The position numbers and the translations under genes are program-made. From JADCCX01 sp031431475 (GTDB lineage Bacteria > Pseudomonadota > Alphaproteobacteria > Rhizobiales > Beijerinckiaceae), in assembly GCA_031431475.1 (NCBI GenBank), contig JANPDL010000035.1, positions 1 to 64,000 on the forward strand: a DNA stretch of 64,000 nucleotides, written 5' to 3'. Below are positions 52,656 through 61,752 of this stretch, one piece after another. Each line of letters begins with the position of its first letter. Within the stretch, counting starts at the first letter, position 1. The notes under the pieces are model-generated. The model was not told the DNA's origin, ran no database searches, and saw nothing but the letters and a program-made list of their open reading frames with translations.

Positions 52656-52952
52656 CTAGTGCAGTGCCTTCGCCGCCCACACGAGCAGCGAGAGCACGAA
52701 AACCGCCGTCACGGCCTTGGCATTGATGTCCTTGATGAAGATTCCCAGGGCTGTCGCGACGGTCGACAGGAAGATCAGCAGGCCGCCGGTGCCCCAGCTG
52801 TGCGCCGGGCCACCAATGGCCATGCCCACGACAATTGTCAGGCACCAAATTGTACCAATAGTGGCAAAGCGGACGAAGCCCTCGTAGGTCTTCTCGTGTT
52901 CCGCATAGTCCATGGCGGGATGTCCGCCCTCGCTGCCGTGGCTGACTGTCAT
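52656..52952 (-). CDS. aa3-type cytochrome c oxidase subunit IV
   Basis: A 98-residue membrane protein with the alphaproteobacterial subunit IV family start MDYAEHEKTYEGFVRFATIG and two or three hydrophobic segments (IWCLTIVVGMAIGG and others). It stabilises the aa3 oxidase; the main subunits are not in this window. The gene is commonly next to pnt genes in Rhizobiales. Confidence 0.85.
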   Translation of the reverse strand: MTVSHGSEGGHPAMDYAEHEKTYEGFVRFATIGTIWCLTIVVGMAIGGPAHSWGTGGLLIFLSTVATALGIFIKDINAKAVTAVFVLSLLVWAAKALH

Positions 52953-53040
52953 GATCCTTGCCCCTTGGTCCGGTTCGTTGAAACCGTCGTAGCGGAAGGC
53001 GTTTTGCGATGCAATGCGTCAGAACGGATCGTGGAGCATC

Positions 53041-54411
53041 CTAAAACACGCATTCCTCGAAAGCAGGCTTCACCGAGCCGCCCCATGCGCCATGATAACG
53101 GTCGAGCAGGTCATCCGCCTGCGTCCGGCCTGTGAGGGCAATCACATCGAGCACATCGAGATAACGCGTCTCGTCCTGGCCATCGGCATCCAGCCTGCCA
53201 CGGGCCGCAAGCCCGGCCCGTGAGAGTTTCAGCACGTCCTGCGCGATATGTTGCAATGAGCGGCCGCGAATGCTCGCTTTCAAAGCTTTTGAAGGCACAT
53301 CGTCCCGCAATTGCTGCCGTTCGGCGGCAGTCCAGTCCTTGACGAGATCCCACGCGGCATCGAGTGCCGACTGGTTGTAGAGCAGCCCGACCCAGAAAGC
53401 GGACAGCGCTGTGATATATGGCAAGGGTCCCGCATCCGCCCCGCGCATTTCCAGATAGCGCTTCAGGCGCACCTCGGGGAAAATTGTCGAAAGATGGTTG
53501 GCCCAATCCGAAATGATGGCCCTTTGCCCCGGCATCGCCGGATGTTTCCCCGCCAGCAGGTCGCGGAAGGAGGAGCCCGTGACATCGTGATAAAGGTCGC
53601 CGCGCTTGATGAAATACATCGGCACATCCAGCGCATAATCCACATAGCGCTCGAAGCCCATGCCGGGTTCGAAGGCGAAGGGCATCATACCGGCCCGATT
53701 GTTGTCGGTGTCGCGCCAGATCTCCGAGCGGTAGCTGAGAAAGCTGTTCGGCTTGCCGTCGGTGAAGGGCGAATTGGCGAACAGTGCCGACGCCAGCGGC
53801 TGCAGGGCCACGCTGACACGCAGCTTTTTCACCATGTCGACTTCCGAGGAGAAATCGAGATTCACCTGCACCGTCGTGGTGCGAAACATCATGTCGAGGC
53901 CCTTGGAGCCGACCTTCGGCATATAATTCGCCATGATCCTGTAGCGCGACTTCGGCATCACGGGCGTTTGTGCCCGGGTCCACAGTGGCGACATGCCGAG
54001 CGTCAGAAATCGCATGCCCAGCGGCTGTGCTACCTGATTGACCTGCATGAGATGACAGATCGTCTCGCGATGCGTCTCGTGCAGCGTCGAAACCGGCGCG
54101 CCGGACAGCTCGAATTGCCCGCCCGGCTCCAGCGATATCGCTCCGCCGCCCGTGACATCGGCGAGACCGATAGGATGATCGCCCTCCATGATCGGTTCCC
54201 AGCCCAGCAGGCCTTCCATGCCCTCCAGCAGACGGCGAATGCCTCTTTCGCCTTCATAGGGGACTGGCTTCAGACCACCGGAATAAAACGGTACTTTCTC
54301 GTGTTCCGTGCCGAGGCGGAAGGCAGACTCTGGCTTCTCGCCCTTGGCGATCCACGCGATCAGGTCGGCCTTGCCCTCAATCGGTTGCTCGTCGACCGTA
54401 TCCCGCGCCAT
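53041..54411 (-). CDS. gshA: Glutamate-cysteine ligase, plant/alphaproteobacterial type
   Basis: A 456-residue ATP-dependent ligase for the first step of glutathione synthesis. Diagnostic stretches are FRLGTEHEKVPFY near residue 31, GGAISLEPGGQFELSGAP near 90, and RTTTVQVNLDFSSEVDM near 150. Length fits the family also found in plants. A short reading frame ending 22 bases upstream (54436-54566, minus) might act as a leader. Confidence 0.96.
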   Translation of the reverse strand: MARDTVDEQPIEGKADLIAWIAKGEKPESAFRLGTEHEKVPFYSGGLKPVPYEGERGIRRLLEGMEGLLGWEPIMEGDHPIGLADVTGGGAISLEPGGQFELSGAPVSTLHETHRETICHLMQVNQVAQPLGMRFLTLGMSPLWTRAQTPVMPKSRYRIMANYMPKVGSKGLDMMFRTTTVQVNLDFSSEVDMVKKLRVSVALQPLASALFANSPFTDGKPNSFLSYRSEIWRDTDNNRAGMMPFAFEPGMGFERYVDYALDVPMYFIKRGDLYHDVTGSSFRDLLAGKHPAMPGQRAIISDWANHLSTIFPEVRLKRYLEMRGADAGPLPYITALSAFWVGLLYNQSALDAAWDLVKDWTAAERQQLRDDVPSKALKASIRGRSLQHIAQDVLKLSRAGLAARGRLDADGQDETRYLDVLDVIALTGRTQADDLLDRYHGAWGGSVKPAFEECVF

Positions 54412-54563
54412 GCAATTTTCCAGATTTTAGATGTTAAATGTGATTTCTCTCTAACATATGGCGGGAATGATCCGGCGCAAGGTGATCTTCACCTGAGGTT
54501 CGATCAAACTCCTTGATGGCAGCGTCAAGACCGCTTTGATTGCCAAGTGCTTCTGACTGATTC

Positions 54564-55193
54564 ATGGTTGGGTTTATGTCCATCACCTCGCTCCTCCTCT
54601 TTGCATCGGTGTATTTCGTCGCCGTGGCCTCACCCGGTCCAGGCATCGCCGCTGTGATCGCGCGAGGGCTGGGTCAGGGCATGAAGGCGGCGCCGGCGTT
54701 CATCGCAGGGTTTGTGCTGGGCGACCTAATCTGGTTCACCATCGCAGCCACAGGCCTTGCCGTCATCGCCAAGACCTTCGAAACGCTGTTCCTGGCCATC
54801 AAATATGCGGGGTGCGCCTATCTTCTGTTTCTCGCCTGGAAGATCTGGAATGCATCGGTTGTGGCTGGCGATGTTGAGGCTACGAATGAAACCGTGCGCT
54901 CATGGCCGAGCTTTCTGGGGTCGCTGTCGCTGACGCTGGGCAACCCAAAAGTGATCGTCTTCTTCCTGTCGCTGATGCCGCTTGTCGTGGACCTTCAATC
55001 CGTCACACCGCTCGTCTTCGGTGAGATGGCAATGGTGATCGTGCTGGTCTTTACCCCTGTGCTTGCTGCCACATTGTATCTTGCCAACCGCGCACGGCGT
55101 GTTTTTACCTCCGAGACGGCGCTGCGGCGGATCAATCGCGGCACCGCAGGCGTCATGGCGGGCGCGGCGGTTGCCATCGCGGCGAGGTCGTGA
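54564..55193 (+). CDS. LysE-family exporter
   Basis: A 209-residue amino-acid/metabolite exporter with about six helices and the family signature ASPGPGIAAVIARGLGQGMK near residue 26 and SLTLGNPKVIVFF near 123. An internal ATG at 54576 is an equally possible start; neither has a clear Shine-Dalgarno. It stands directly before the enamidase-like gene, 27 bases away, and could export a product of that pathway. Confidence 0.88.
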   Translation: MVGFMSITSLLLFASVYFVAVASPGPGIAAVIARGLGQGMKAAPAFIAGFVLGDLIWFTIAATGLAVIAKTFETLFLAIKYAGCAYLLFLAWKIWNASVVAGDVEATNETVRSWPSFLGSLSLTLGNPKVIVFFLSLMPLVVDLQSVTPLVFGEMAMVIVLVFTPVLAATLYLANRARRVFTSETALRRINRGTAGVMAGAAVAIAARS

Positions 55194-55220
55194 ATAGACT
55201 GGCGGCATAAAGGGAAGATC

Positions 55221-56417
55221 ATGGCTGTTGAAGTCTCGAATGCGCCGCTAAAGGGCAAGCTTGTCGTCACCGGCATCAGCCTGATGCTCTCGGGCGACCT
55301 CGACCGGCCGATTCTCGATGCGGATACGATCATTGCCGTGGATGGGCGCATCACGGCCATCGGCAAGGCGAAGGACCACGATCTTTCGGGCGCTGCCATC
55401 ACCATCGATGCCAAGGGCTCTCCCGTCTGCCCCGGTTTGATCGACAGCCACTGCCACCCTGTCTTTGGCGACTGGACGCCCCGCCAGAACCAGACGGGTT
55501 GGATCGAGATGGGCGTGAACGGCGGTGTCACGCAGCTTGTCTCGGCGGGTGAGGTGCATTTGCCGGGGCGCCCAAAGGATGCGGAAGGCGTGAAGGCGCT
55601 GGCAATCGTGGCGCAGCGCTGCTTCCAGAACTTTCGGCCCGCAGGGGCCAAGGTCATCGCCGGTGCGCCGGTGCCGGAGCTTGGATTCGCCCGCGATGTC
55701 TATGAGCAGCTCAAGGCGTCGGGCATCCGCCACATCGGCGAAATCGGGCTCGGCACTGTCGCCAAGGGGGCTGATGCCCGCAAAGTGGTGGACTGGTGCC
55801 GCGAGATCGGCCTCGAATCGATCATGCACACCGGCGGACCCTCCATCGCAGGCTCGCATTTCGTCAGCCGCAATGATGTGCTGGAAGCGCAGCCCGATGT
55901 CGTCAGTCACATCAACGGCGGGCCGACGTCGATCTCCCATGCCTGCGTGCGGGCTTTGTGTGAGGGTGCCAGAGGCTCGCTCGAAGTCGTCCACAACGGT
56001 AACGAAAAATCGGCGCTGGTGGCGCTGGAGGCCTGCCGCGACAATGGGCGTCTCAGGGATTTTCTCATCGGCACCGATGCTCCTGCTGGGTCCGGCGTCC
56101 AGCCCAACGGCATGATCCGCATGGTGACGCTGATGGCCTCGCTGGGCGGGCTCCCGGCGGAGCAGGCGATCTGCCTAGCGTCCGGCAATATCGCGAAGAA
56201 GCGCCATCTCGACGGCGGCCTGATCGCCATCGGGCAACCCGCGGATTTCGTCTTCATGGACAAGCCGCAGCATTCCTCCGGCAAGGATCTGCTGGAAGCG
56301 ATTGGCCTCGGCGATATTCCTGGCATCGGCATGGTGGTGATCGACGGCATCGTGCGCACGGGACGGTCGAGATCGACGCCGCCAGCAAACACTGCGCCGG
56401 TTGTTGCCGGTCATTGA
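55221..56417 (+). CDS. Enamidase-like amidohydrolase
   Basis: A 398-residue zinc-dependent amidohydrolase. The metal motif DSHCHPVFGDW is near residue 74; the central part reads LPGRPKDAEGVKALAI, GEIGLGTVAKGAD, MHTGGPSIAGS and DVVSHINGGPTSIS, and GTDAPAGSG carries the active-site aspartate near 290. This series closely recalls enamidase of the clostridial nicotinate pathway, which opens 6-oxo-tetrahydronicotinate to 2-formylglutarate and ammonia. Actual substrate here is inferred only as a cyclic or enamide-type amide. AAGGGAAG precedes the start. It is followed by two DUF1185 paralogues. Confidence 0.85.
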   Translation: MAVEVSNAPLKGKLVVTGISLMLSGDLDRPILDADTIIAVDGRITAIGKAKDHDLSGAAITIDAKGSPVCPGLIDSHCHPVFGDWTPRQNQTGWIEMGVNGGVTQLVSAGEVHLPGRPKDAEGVKALAIVAQRCFQNFRPAGAKVIAGAPVPELGFARDVYEQLKASGIRHIGEIGLGTVAKGADARKVVDWCREIGLESIMHTGGPSIAGSHFVSRNDVLEAQPDVVSHINGGPTSISHACVRALCEGARGSLEVVHNGNEKSALVALEACRDNGRLRDFLIGTDAPAGSGVQPNGMIRMVTLMASLGGLPAEQAICLASGNIAKKRHLDGGLIAIGQPADFVFMDKPQHSSGKDLLEAIGLGDIPGIGMVVIDGIVRTGRSRSTPPANTAPVVAGH

Positions 56418-56427
56418 AAGTAAATCC

Positions 56428-57012
56428 ATGAACCTCATCGAAATCCGCCGGATCGCTACGATCACCGAAGAGATCATGCGCGAAACCGGCCCCGCACCCG
56501 GTCATGTGCTCAAGCGCGCCGCCGTGTTGGCCGTGCTCACCAATCCCTATGCGGGGCGCTATGAACCCAACATCCTGCCCATGATGGAGGCCCTGAAAGC
56601 GCCAGGCCTTGAGATGGCCAGGCGTTGTATCGATGCACTGGGAGGCGATCCCAAAACCATCGCTGGCTATGGCAAGGGTGCCATCGTCGGCGAAGGCGGA
56701 GAGCTGGAGCATGGCGCGCTGTGGCATGTCCCCGGGGGGTATGCGATGCGCGGGCTGCTCGGCGATGCCAAGGCCATCGTGCCCTCCACCAAGAAGGTCG
56801 GCGGGCCGGGCGCGCGGCTCGATGTGCCGATCACCCATATCAACGCCTCCTATGTGCGGTCGCACTTTGACGCGATGGAGGTGGGCGTGCCGGGCCATCC
56901 CCGCGCAGATGAACTGGTGTTCGTGCTGGTGATGACCACCGGTGCACGCATCCACGAGCGTGTCGGCGGATTGAAGCCGTCGGAGATCAGCGTCGGGGAC
57001 GGGCAACGATGA
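56428..57012 (+). CDS. DUF1185 (AA_synth) family protein, copy 1
   Basis: A 194-residue protein whose family is annotated as amino acid synthesis without established activity. Seen: MNLIEIRRIATITEEIM at the start, AVLAVLTNPYAGRYEPNI near residue 33, GYGKGAIVGEGGELEHGAL near 77, and TKKVGGPGARLDVPIT near 120. It shares these blocks with the next gene at moderate identity, so the pair arose by duplication or forms a heteromer. The starting ATG lies 10 bases after the amidohydrolase stop. Confidence 0.85.
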   Translation: MNLIEIRRIATITEEIMRETGPAPGHVLKRAAVLAVLTNPYAGRYEPNILPMMEALKAPGLEMARRCIDALGGDPKTIAGYGKGAIVGEGGELEHGALWHVPGGYAMRGLLGDAKAIVPSTKKVGGPGARLDVPITHINASYVRSHFDAMEVGVPGHPRADELVFVLVMTTGARIHERVGGLKPSEISVGDGQR

Positions 57013-57593
57013 TCGCCAGTATCCGCAAGATTACAGTCCAGATGGACGAAACCCTGCTGGAAATGGGTGAGACCGTCACACCACCCACCCGCCGCGCTGT
57101 CGCCTGCGCCGTGATCGCCAACCCCTTCGTCGGGCGCTACGAGAAGGATCTTTCTGTTCTGACCGAGATCGGCGTGGAACTCGGTGATCTGCTGACCAAG
57201 CGCTGCCTCGCGGCGCTCTCCATCAGGCCGGAACAGGCCGAAAGCTTTGGCAAGGCCGCCATTGTGGGGGACGGCGGTGAACTGGAACATGCGGCCGCCA
57301 TCCTCCATCCCAAAATGGGAACACCGGTGCGGGCCGCGTTGATCAGGGGTCCGGCACTGATCCCGTCAGCCAAGAAGATGGGCGGCATCGGAACCGCCAT
57401 CGATGTGCCGCTGGGTCACAAAGATGCGGCTTTCGTGCGCTCGCACTTTGATGCGATTGAAGCGAGGGTGAGCGATGCGCCGCGAAGAGGCGAGATCGTC
57501 GTCGCGATTGCGATCACAGATTCAGGTCGGCCCTTGCCCCGGATCGGCGGCTTGCAAAAGCATGAGATCAAGGGCGAGGACGGGTTGCGCTGA
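57009..57593 (+). CDS. DUF1185 (AA_synth) family protein, copy 2
   Basis: A 194-residue paralogue of the preceding protein, starting in an ATGA overlap with it. It repeats the blocks CAVIANPFVGRYEKDLSVL, FGKAAIVGDGGELEHAAAI and AKKMGGIGTAIDVPLGHK, ending PLPRIGGLQKHEI. Equal length of both copies and tight coupling favour a two-subunit complex. Function unknown; context suggests a step after or before ring opening. Confidence 0.85.
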   Translation: MIASIRKITVQMDETLLEMGETVTPPTRRAVACAVIANPFVGRYEKDLSVLTEIGVELGDLLTKRCLAALSIRPEQAESFGKAAIVGDGGELEHAAAILHPKMGTPVRAALIRGPALIPSAKKMGGIGTAIDVPLGHKDAAFVRSHFDAIEARVSDAPRRGEIVVAIAITDSGRPLPRIGGLQKHEIKGEDGLR

Positions 57594-57611
57594 GACAGCG
57601 ATAAACAAGTC

Positions 57612-58346
57612 CTACACTTCGCCCCGCTGTTTCATCCCCTCGGCCACCAGCCGGTTGGTCGCCGTTTCGATTGTGTCTCGCAGAAGCTCGAAAAATTCCT
57701 CCTTGGGCAATCCCGGCGGGATCGGCGGCAGGAATTCCATCACGATGGTGCCGGGATATTTCAGGAAAGTCCGGCGCGGCCAGAAAACGCCTGCATTGAT
57801 TGCGACTGGCACCACGGGGCTGTTCAATATCTCGTACATATGCGCCACGCCGAATTTGTAACTGGGTTCTGCGCCCACAGGCCGACGCGTGCCTTCCGGG
57901 AAGATCAGAAGCTGCCCTCCTTCCGCCACGGCCTCTGCCGCGGCCTTGTTCATCGCGGCAATAGCCTCGACCCGCTTGCCCCGGTTGATCGGAACTTGCC
58001 CGGTGCGCATGAGATAAAAGCCGAAGAGCGGCAACCACATCAGCTCGCGTTTCAGGATATAGCGCGGCGCGGGGAACGATGCGGCCAGCGCCATCGTCTC
58101 CCACGCCGATTGATGCTTGGAAGCCACCATGCACCCCCCCGGAGGGATGTTCTCGCGTCCCCGGAACTCCATTCTCACGTTGCAGATCACAGAATGCAGC
58201 CAGAGATTGCACCAGCACCAGGGGTGCAGGACCCAGAGAAACACCAGCCTGCGCGGCAGCAGCAGCATGGGCAGCGCCAGGATGAACCACAGGATGTTGT
58301 TGAGGACGAAGACAACATTGAAAATCAGCGAACGGAGAACGAGCAT
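57612..58346 (-). CDS. plsC: 1-acyl-sn-glycerol-3-phosphate acyltransferase
   Basis: A 244-residue membrane acyltransferase making phosphatidic acid. N-terminal hydrophobic helices (NVVFVLNNILWFILALPMLL), motif I KHQSAWET near residue 80, where a glutamate takes the place of the usual aspartate of HX4D (seen elsewhere in rhizobial proteins), motif III FPEGTRRP near 150. A longer open frame upstream is non-coding. Confidence 0.92.
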   Translation of the reverse strand: MLVLRSLIFNVVFVLNNILWFILALPMLLLPRRLVFLWVLHPWCWCNLWLHSVICNVRMEFRGRENIPPGGCMVASKHQSAWETMALAASFPAPRYILKRELMWLPLFGFYLMRTGQVPINRGKRVEAIAAMNKAAAEAVAEGGQLLIFPEGTRRPVGAEPSYKFGVAHMYEILNSPVVPVAINAGVFWPRRTFLKYPGTIVMEFLPPIPPGLPKEEFFELLRDTIETATNRLVAEGMKQRGEV

Positions 58347-58375
58347 GGGCCTGCCGCTTGTTGCGGTGGCCTGTG

Positions 58376-59071
58376 CTAGGCCCGCCGCCGGTGTGTATGA
58401 GCTGTGATGTCGTCCGACGGAGCGGGTGACGTCAAGCTGGCGCGCGCGTAAGCCACGAGGAACTTCGCATATTCCTGCCCCAGCAGGCGCAAAAGTGGCA
58501 AATCCTGCCAGTATTGGAGGCCTTGCAGGCGCTCGGTCACCACCGGAGCCGCAATAAACTGCGTTTCCGGCATGTGTCGCCGCAACTCCAGCAGGGCACG
58601 TGGCATGTGATAACTGGAGGTGACGACAACGAGTGACCGATACCCCTTGCCTCTGGCCCAACGACGCGTTTCCTGCGCATTGCCAACGGTGTTGCGTGCC
58701 TGATGATCGAGATCGACGCAACAGGTCAGCCATGCCTTGAGGCGGGGAGACTTCTGCGCCAGTTGATCGACCGAGGTCTGGGTACTGACGCCGCTGATCA
58801 GCAGGCGCTCACCATGCCCTTGTGCCAGCCAGCCCACGGCATCGGGAATCCTGTCGGCACCGCCGGTCAGCGCCACGATGGCATCGCCTTTGGGAAGCGA
58901 CGCGGGCTCGGCCCGGGACAGGGAGTTCACGAAGCTGAAAAATCCGCCGATCGAGACCAGAAGGCCAAGTCCTGCTATGCTCAGGCACACACTTATCCAG
59001 CGCCCCCTATTACGGGGACCGGGGCTGTCGAGCCGGACGTCGGTGCGTCCCGGTGCAAGACCTGCTTCCAT
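58376..59071 (-). CDS. YdcF/ElyC-like DUF218 protein
   Basis: A 231-residue membrane-anchored protein. One helix (SVCLSIAGLGLLVSIGGFFS) at about 27-46, then the DUF218 fold with DAIVALTGGADRIPDAV near residue 62, RLLISGVST and the later LVVVTSSYHMPRALLELR near 150. ElyC/SanA relatives affect envelope polymers. Start uncertain: 59071 (ATG) or 59113 (GTG). Confidence 0.85.
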   Translation of the reverse strand: MEAGLAPGRTDVRLDSPGPRNRGRWISVCLSIAGLGLLVSIGGFFSFVNSLSRAEPASLPKGDAIVALTGGADRIPDAVGWLAQGHGERLLISGVSTQTSVDQLAQKSPRLKAWLTCCVDLDHQARNTVGNAQETRRWARGKGYRSLVVVTSSYHMPRALLELRRHMPETQFIAAPVVTERLQGLQYWQDLPLLRLLGQEYAKFLVAYARASLTSPAPSDDITAHTHRRRA

Positions 59072-59127
59072 AAAATCGTCTATGCCCCTTCGAATCGGGC
59101 CATTGCATGGCACATCGTGGCGGCTCG

Positions 59128-60066
59128 TTAGTCAAGACCTCGCAAATTGCGGTAAACCGTGATGCGCGAGACAATGGCCGTCGTGATAGCCACGATGAAT
59201 GCAATTATCACCACCGCCAGATAACCACGCAAACCTAAAGCAAAGGTTCCAAACAGCGCTTCGAGCTGATCGCCGCCCGGCGTCGCGTTCCAGCGTGCCG
59301 CAGTGAACCCCGCGAACCAGAACGTCAGCATGGCCGCTGCACCGCCGATGGCCCCGCCTTTCAATCCAAGACGCAGGAAGTGCTTTTGGAATTCACGCGC
59401 GATGAAATCATCCGATGCTCCCACCAGATTCAGCACCTCGATGATGTCGCGGTTGCCTGCCATGGCACCACGGGTCGCGAAGGCAATGGCCAGCGCTGTC
59501 GCGATCAGCACCAGAACCATGATCAGCACACCAACGATCACCATGGCGCTCGCCATCGCACCAAGCCTTTGCAGCCACATCCGGTGATCGTCCAGCGTGG
59601 CGGACGGCACTTGCTCCACGAGTTGGCGTCTCAGGGCGGCAAAGTCAGGCCTACCGCCAACCTTGAGCTCGATCAGCCGGGGCACTGGCAGTTCAGCGAT
59701 ATCAAGGCCGGTACCAAGCCACGGCTCCAGAAGCCGCTCGGATTCGCGCTTGTCATAGACTTTCACATCGCTGATTCCGGCGGTGGCGCGAGCCAGTGCC
59801 ACGGCGTGTGCCACATCCTGCTCAATGTTGCGGCCCTGACGCGGACGAACCTGGATCGTCGCTTCCCGCGCAACATCCGCCCGCCAGCTCTTGGACGCGG
59901 ATGCCACGAGTTCCACTGTGCCTGCCGTCATCGAGGCGAGAAATGTCATAATGGCCACCACAATGACCAGGGCGCGCCCTGCGATGCTGCCTGCGGCGAG
60001 CAGCGACGTTTCGCGGCGACCGGGCTGACCATCGGGCAATGTCTGGGAGGAGCGGGCGGTGGACAT
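59128..60066 (-). CDS. ftsX: Cell division protein FtsX
   Basis: A 312-residue inner-membrane protein with a helix at about 33-53, a periplasmic loop of about 110 residues, and three helices from residue 170 (MVIVGVLIMVLVLIATALAI) to the end. The motif NLVGASDDFIAREFQKHFL near 220 is typical. With FtsE it regulates murein hydrolases at the septum. Starts 5 bases after the ftsE stop. Confidence 0.93.
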   Translation of the reverse strand: MSTARSSQTLPDGQPGRRETSLLAAGSIAGRALVIVVAIMTFLASMTAGTVELVASASKSWRADVAREATIQVRPRQGRNIEQDVAHAVALARATAGISDVKVYDKRESERLLEPWLGTGLDIAELPVPRLIELKVGGRPDFAALRRQLVEQVPSATLDDHRMWLQRLGAMASAMVIVGVLIMVLVLIATALAIAFATRGAMAGNRDIIEVLNLVGASDDFIAREFQKHFLRLGLKGGAIGGAAAMLTFWFAGFTAARWNATPGGDQLEALFGTFALGLRGYLAVVIIAFIVAITTAIVSRITVYRNLRGLD

Positions 60067-60071
60067 GGTGG

Positions 60072-60734
60072 CTACTCGTCGATCCGGAGCCGACCCTCGG
60101 TCAGCACCAGCCGTCGCTCCGGGATCTGGTCCATCAGCGCCCAGTCATGGGTCGCCATGACAATCGCCGTGCCGAGCTTGTTGAGCTCGATGAACAGCCG
60201 CACCAGTCGCTTGGCCAGAACAGGGTCGACGTTTCCTGTGGGCTCGTCGGCGAGCAGCAGTTCAGGCCGGACGATCAGAGCGCGGGCGATGGCCGTGCGC
60301 TGTTTCTCGCCTCCCGAGAGAATGCTGGGCGGGACGTACATCCGGTCACCAAGCCCGACCCAGCGCAGCAGTTCGATCACTTCAGCGCGGTAACTGTCCT
60401 CGCTCTTGCCCTGCACGCGCAGGGGCAACGCCACATTCTCGTAGGTCGTCAGATGATCGAGCAGGCGGAAATCCTGCAACACGACACCCACCTTGCGGCG
60501 CAAAGCCGTCACCTGATCCTTGTTCATCCGTCCGACATCGTCGCCGAAGAGGTGGACGAGCCCACGCGTCGGCTTCAGGTTTGCCAGCATCATCTTCAAA
60601 AGCGTCGTCTTGCCGGAACCGGATGGCCCCGACAGGAACTGGAACGACTTCGGCTTGATCTCGAATGACAGGTCCCGGAGGATTTCCGTTCCCAGCCCGT
60701 AGCGCAAGCCGACATTTTCGAAACGGACCAGCAT
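60072..60734 (-). CDS. ftsE: Cell division ATP-binding protein FtsE
   Basis: A 220-residue ABC ATPase. Walker A GPSGSGKTT near residue 36, signature LSGGEKQRTAIARALI near 140, Walker B ELLLADEPTGNVD near 158, MATHDWALM. Opening MLVRFENVGLRYGLGTEIL is the FtsE type. Divergent from the zinc-ribbon gene. Confidence 0.96.
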   Translation of the reverse strand: MLVRFENVGLRYGLGTEILRDLSFEIKPKSFQFLSGPSGSGKTTLLKMMLANLKPTRGLVHLFGDDVGRMNKDQVTALRRKVGVVLQDFRLLDHLTTYENVALPLRVQGKSEDSYRAEVIELLRWVGLGDRMYVPPSILSGGEKQRTAIARALIVRPELLLADEPTGNVDPVLAKRLVRLFIELNKLGTAIVMATHDWALMDQIPERRLVLTEGRLRIDE

Positions 60735-60903
60735 TGCAGTCGAACGACCCCTTTTTTCGAATCATGCAGGCGTAGTGCCACGGCCTTTAACGGGGGATTA
60801 ACCATATTCGGGGGACGAAGCACAGAAGGGATGACGCTGTTTGGCGCATTGATCTTGCGCATGACCGGCGATTCCCGACCCGAGGCCTTTTGCAGGGTGA
60901 CCG

Positions 60904-61740
60904 ATGGACATCGTCTGCCCGGACTGCGCGGCAGTGTACGAGATCGACGAAACGTCCGTGGCGGAGTCCGGGCGCAAGGTCCGCTGCGCCGCATGCAGCA
61001 CGGTCTGGCGGGTGTTTCCACCAGGTTATGATCCGGTGACCGGGGAGTTGCTGCCTGAAGCGCCTGCCGTTCCGGCAGAGATACTGGCCAGCCCGGAAAT
61101 GCCTGCTGCTCAATTACACGATACGATTTCTGCTGAACCCGAGGTGGAAACATCGGAACCCTCATCCGCAGGATCAGATGCATCCGCCGAAGTGTCCGAT
61201 GTAACCGAGCCGCCAGCGCCTCCCGAACCACCGCCGCGCCGCGCAAAATGGGCGAAGGACAAGGCATCGAAAGGTTCAGCCTCAACAGGCAACAAGTTCC
61301 TGACATGGCCAGCCGGTGCCATCGCCGCCAGTATTGCTGTCCTGGCCATTGGCCTGCACCAGCGCGAGCGCATAGTCCGACATCTGCCGCAAACCGCAAA
61401 ACTTTATACGGCCATCGGTTTGCCTGTGAACCTGCGCGGGATCACAATCAGCAACATTGCGAGCCGAATGATCGATGACAATGGCGTGTCCGTGCTTGTC
61501 ATCGACGGCGATATCGCCAACGCCACTGACCAGAACATCCGACTGCCGCGCCTGCGCTTTGCGGTCTTGGGCAAAGACCGTCAGGAAATTTATTCATGGT
61601 CTGTGCAGACCGATCAGGCCAACCTGAAGCCCGGCGAGAAGATCAATTTCCGGCGTCGCCTCTCGGCACCACCCACCGACGGACAAGATGTCAGCGTGCG
61701 CTTTGTCACTGCATCTGATACCACATCCGGGTTGAAGTAG
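60904..61740 (+). CDS. MJ0042-type zinc-ribbon single-TM protein
   Basis: A 278-residue protein. The N-terminal zinc ribbon MDIVCPDCAAVYEIDE and VRCAACSTVW provides two CxxC pairs (residues 5-8 and about 29-32). A Pro/Glu-rich linker to about 130 precedes a membrane helix (WPAGAIAASIAVLAIGLH) near 140, and the outer part has a beta-sandwich-like domain (LVIDGDIANATDQNIRLPRL). Found next to ftsEX and hpt in many Rhizobiales. Role unknown. Confidence 0.88.
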   Translation: MDIVCPDCAAVYEIDETSVAESGRKVRCAACSTVWRVFPPGYDPVTGELLPEAPAVPAEILASPEMPAAQLHDTISAEPEVETSEPSSAGSDASAEVSDVTEPPAPPEPPPRRAKWAKDKASKGSASTGNKFLTWPAGAIAASIAVLAIGLHQRERIVRHLPQTAKLYTAIGLPVNLRGITISNIASRMIDDNGVSVLVIDGDIANATDQNIRLPRLRFAVLGKDRQEIYSWSVQTDQANLKPGEKINFRRRLSAPPTDGQDVSVRFVTASDTTSGLK

Positions 61741-61752
61741 AGGTTCAGACCC

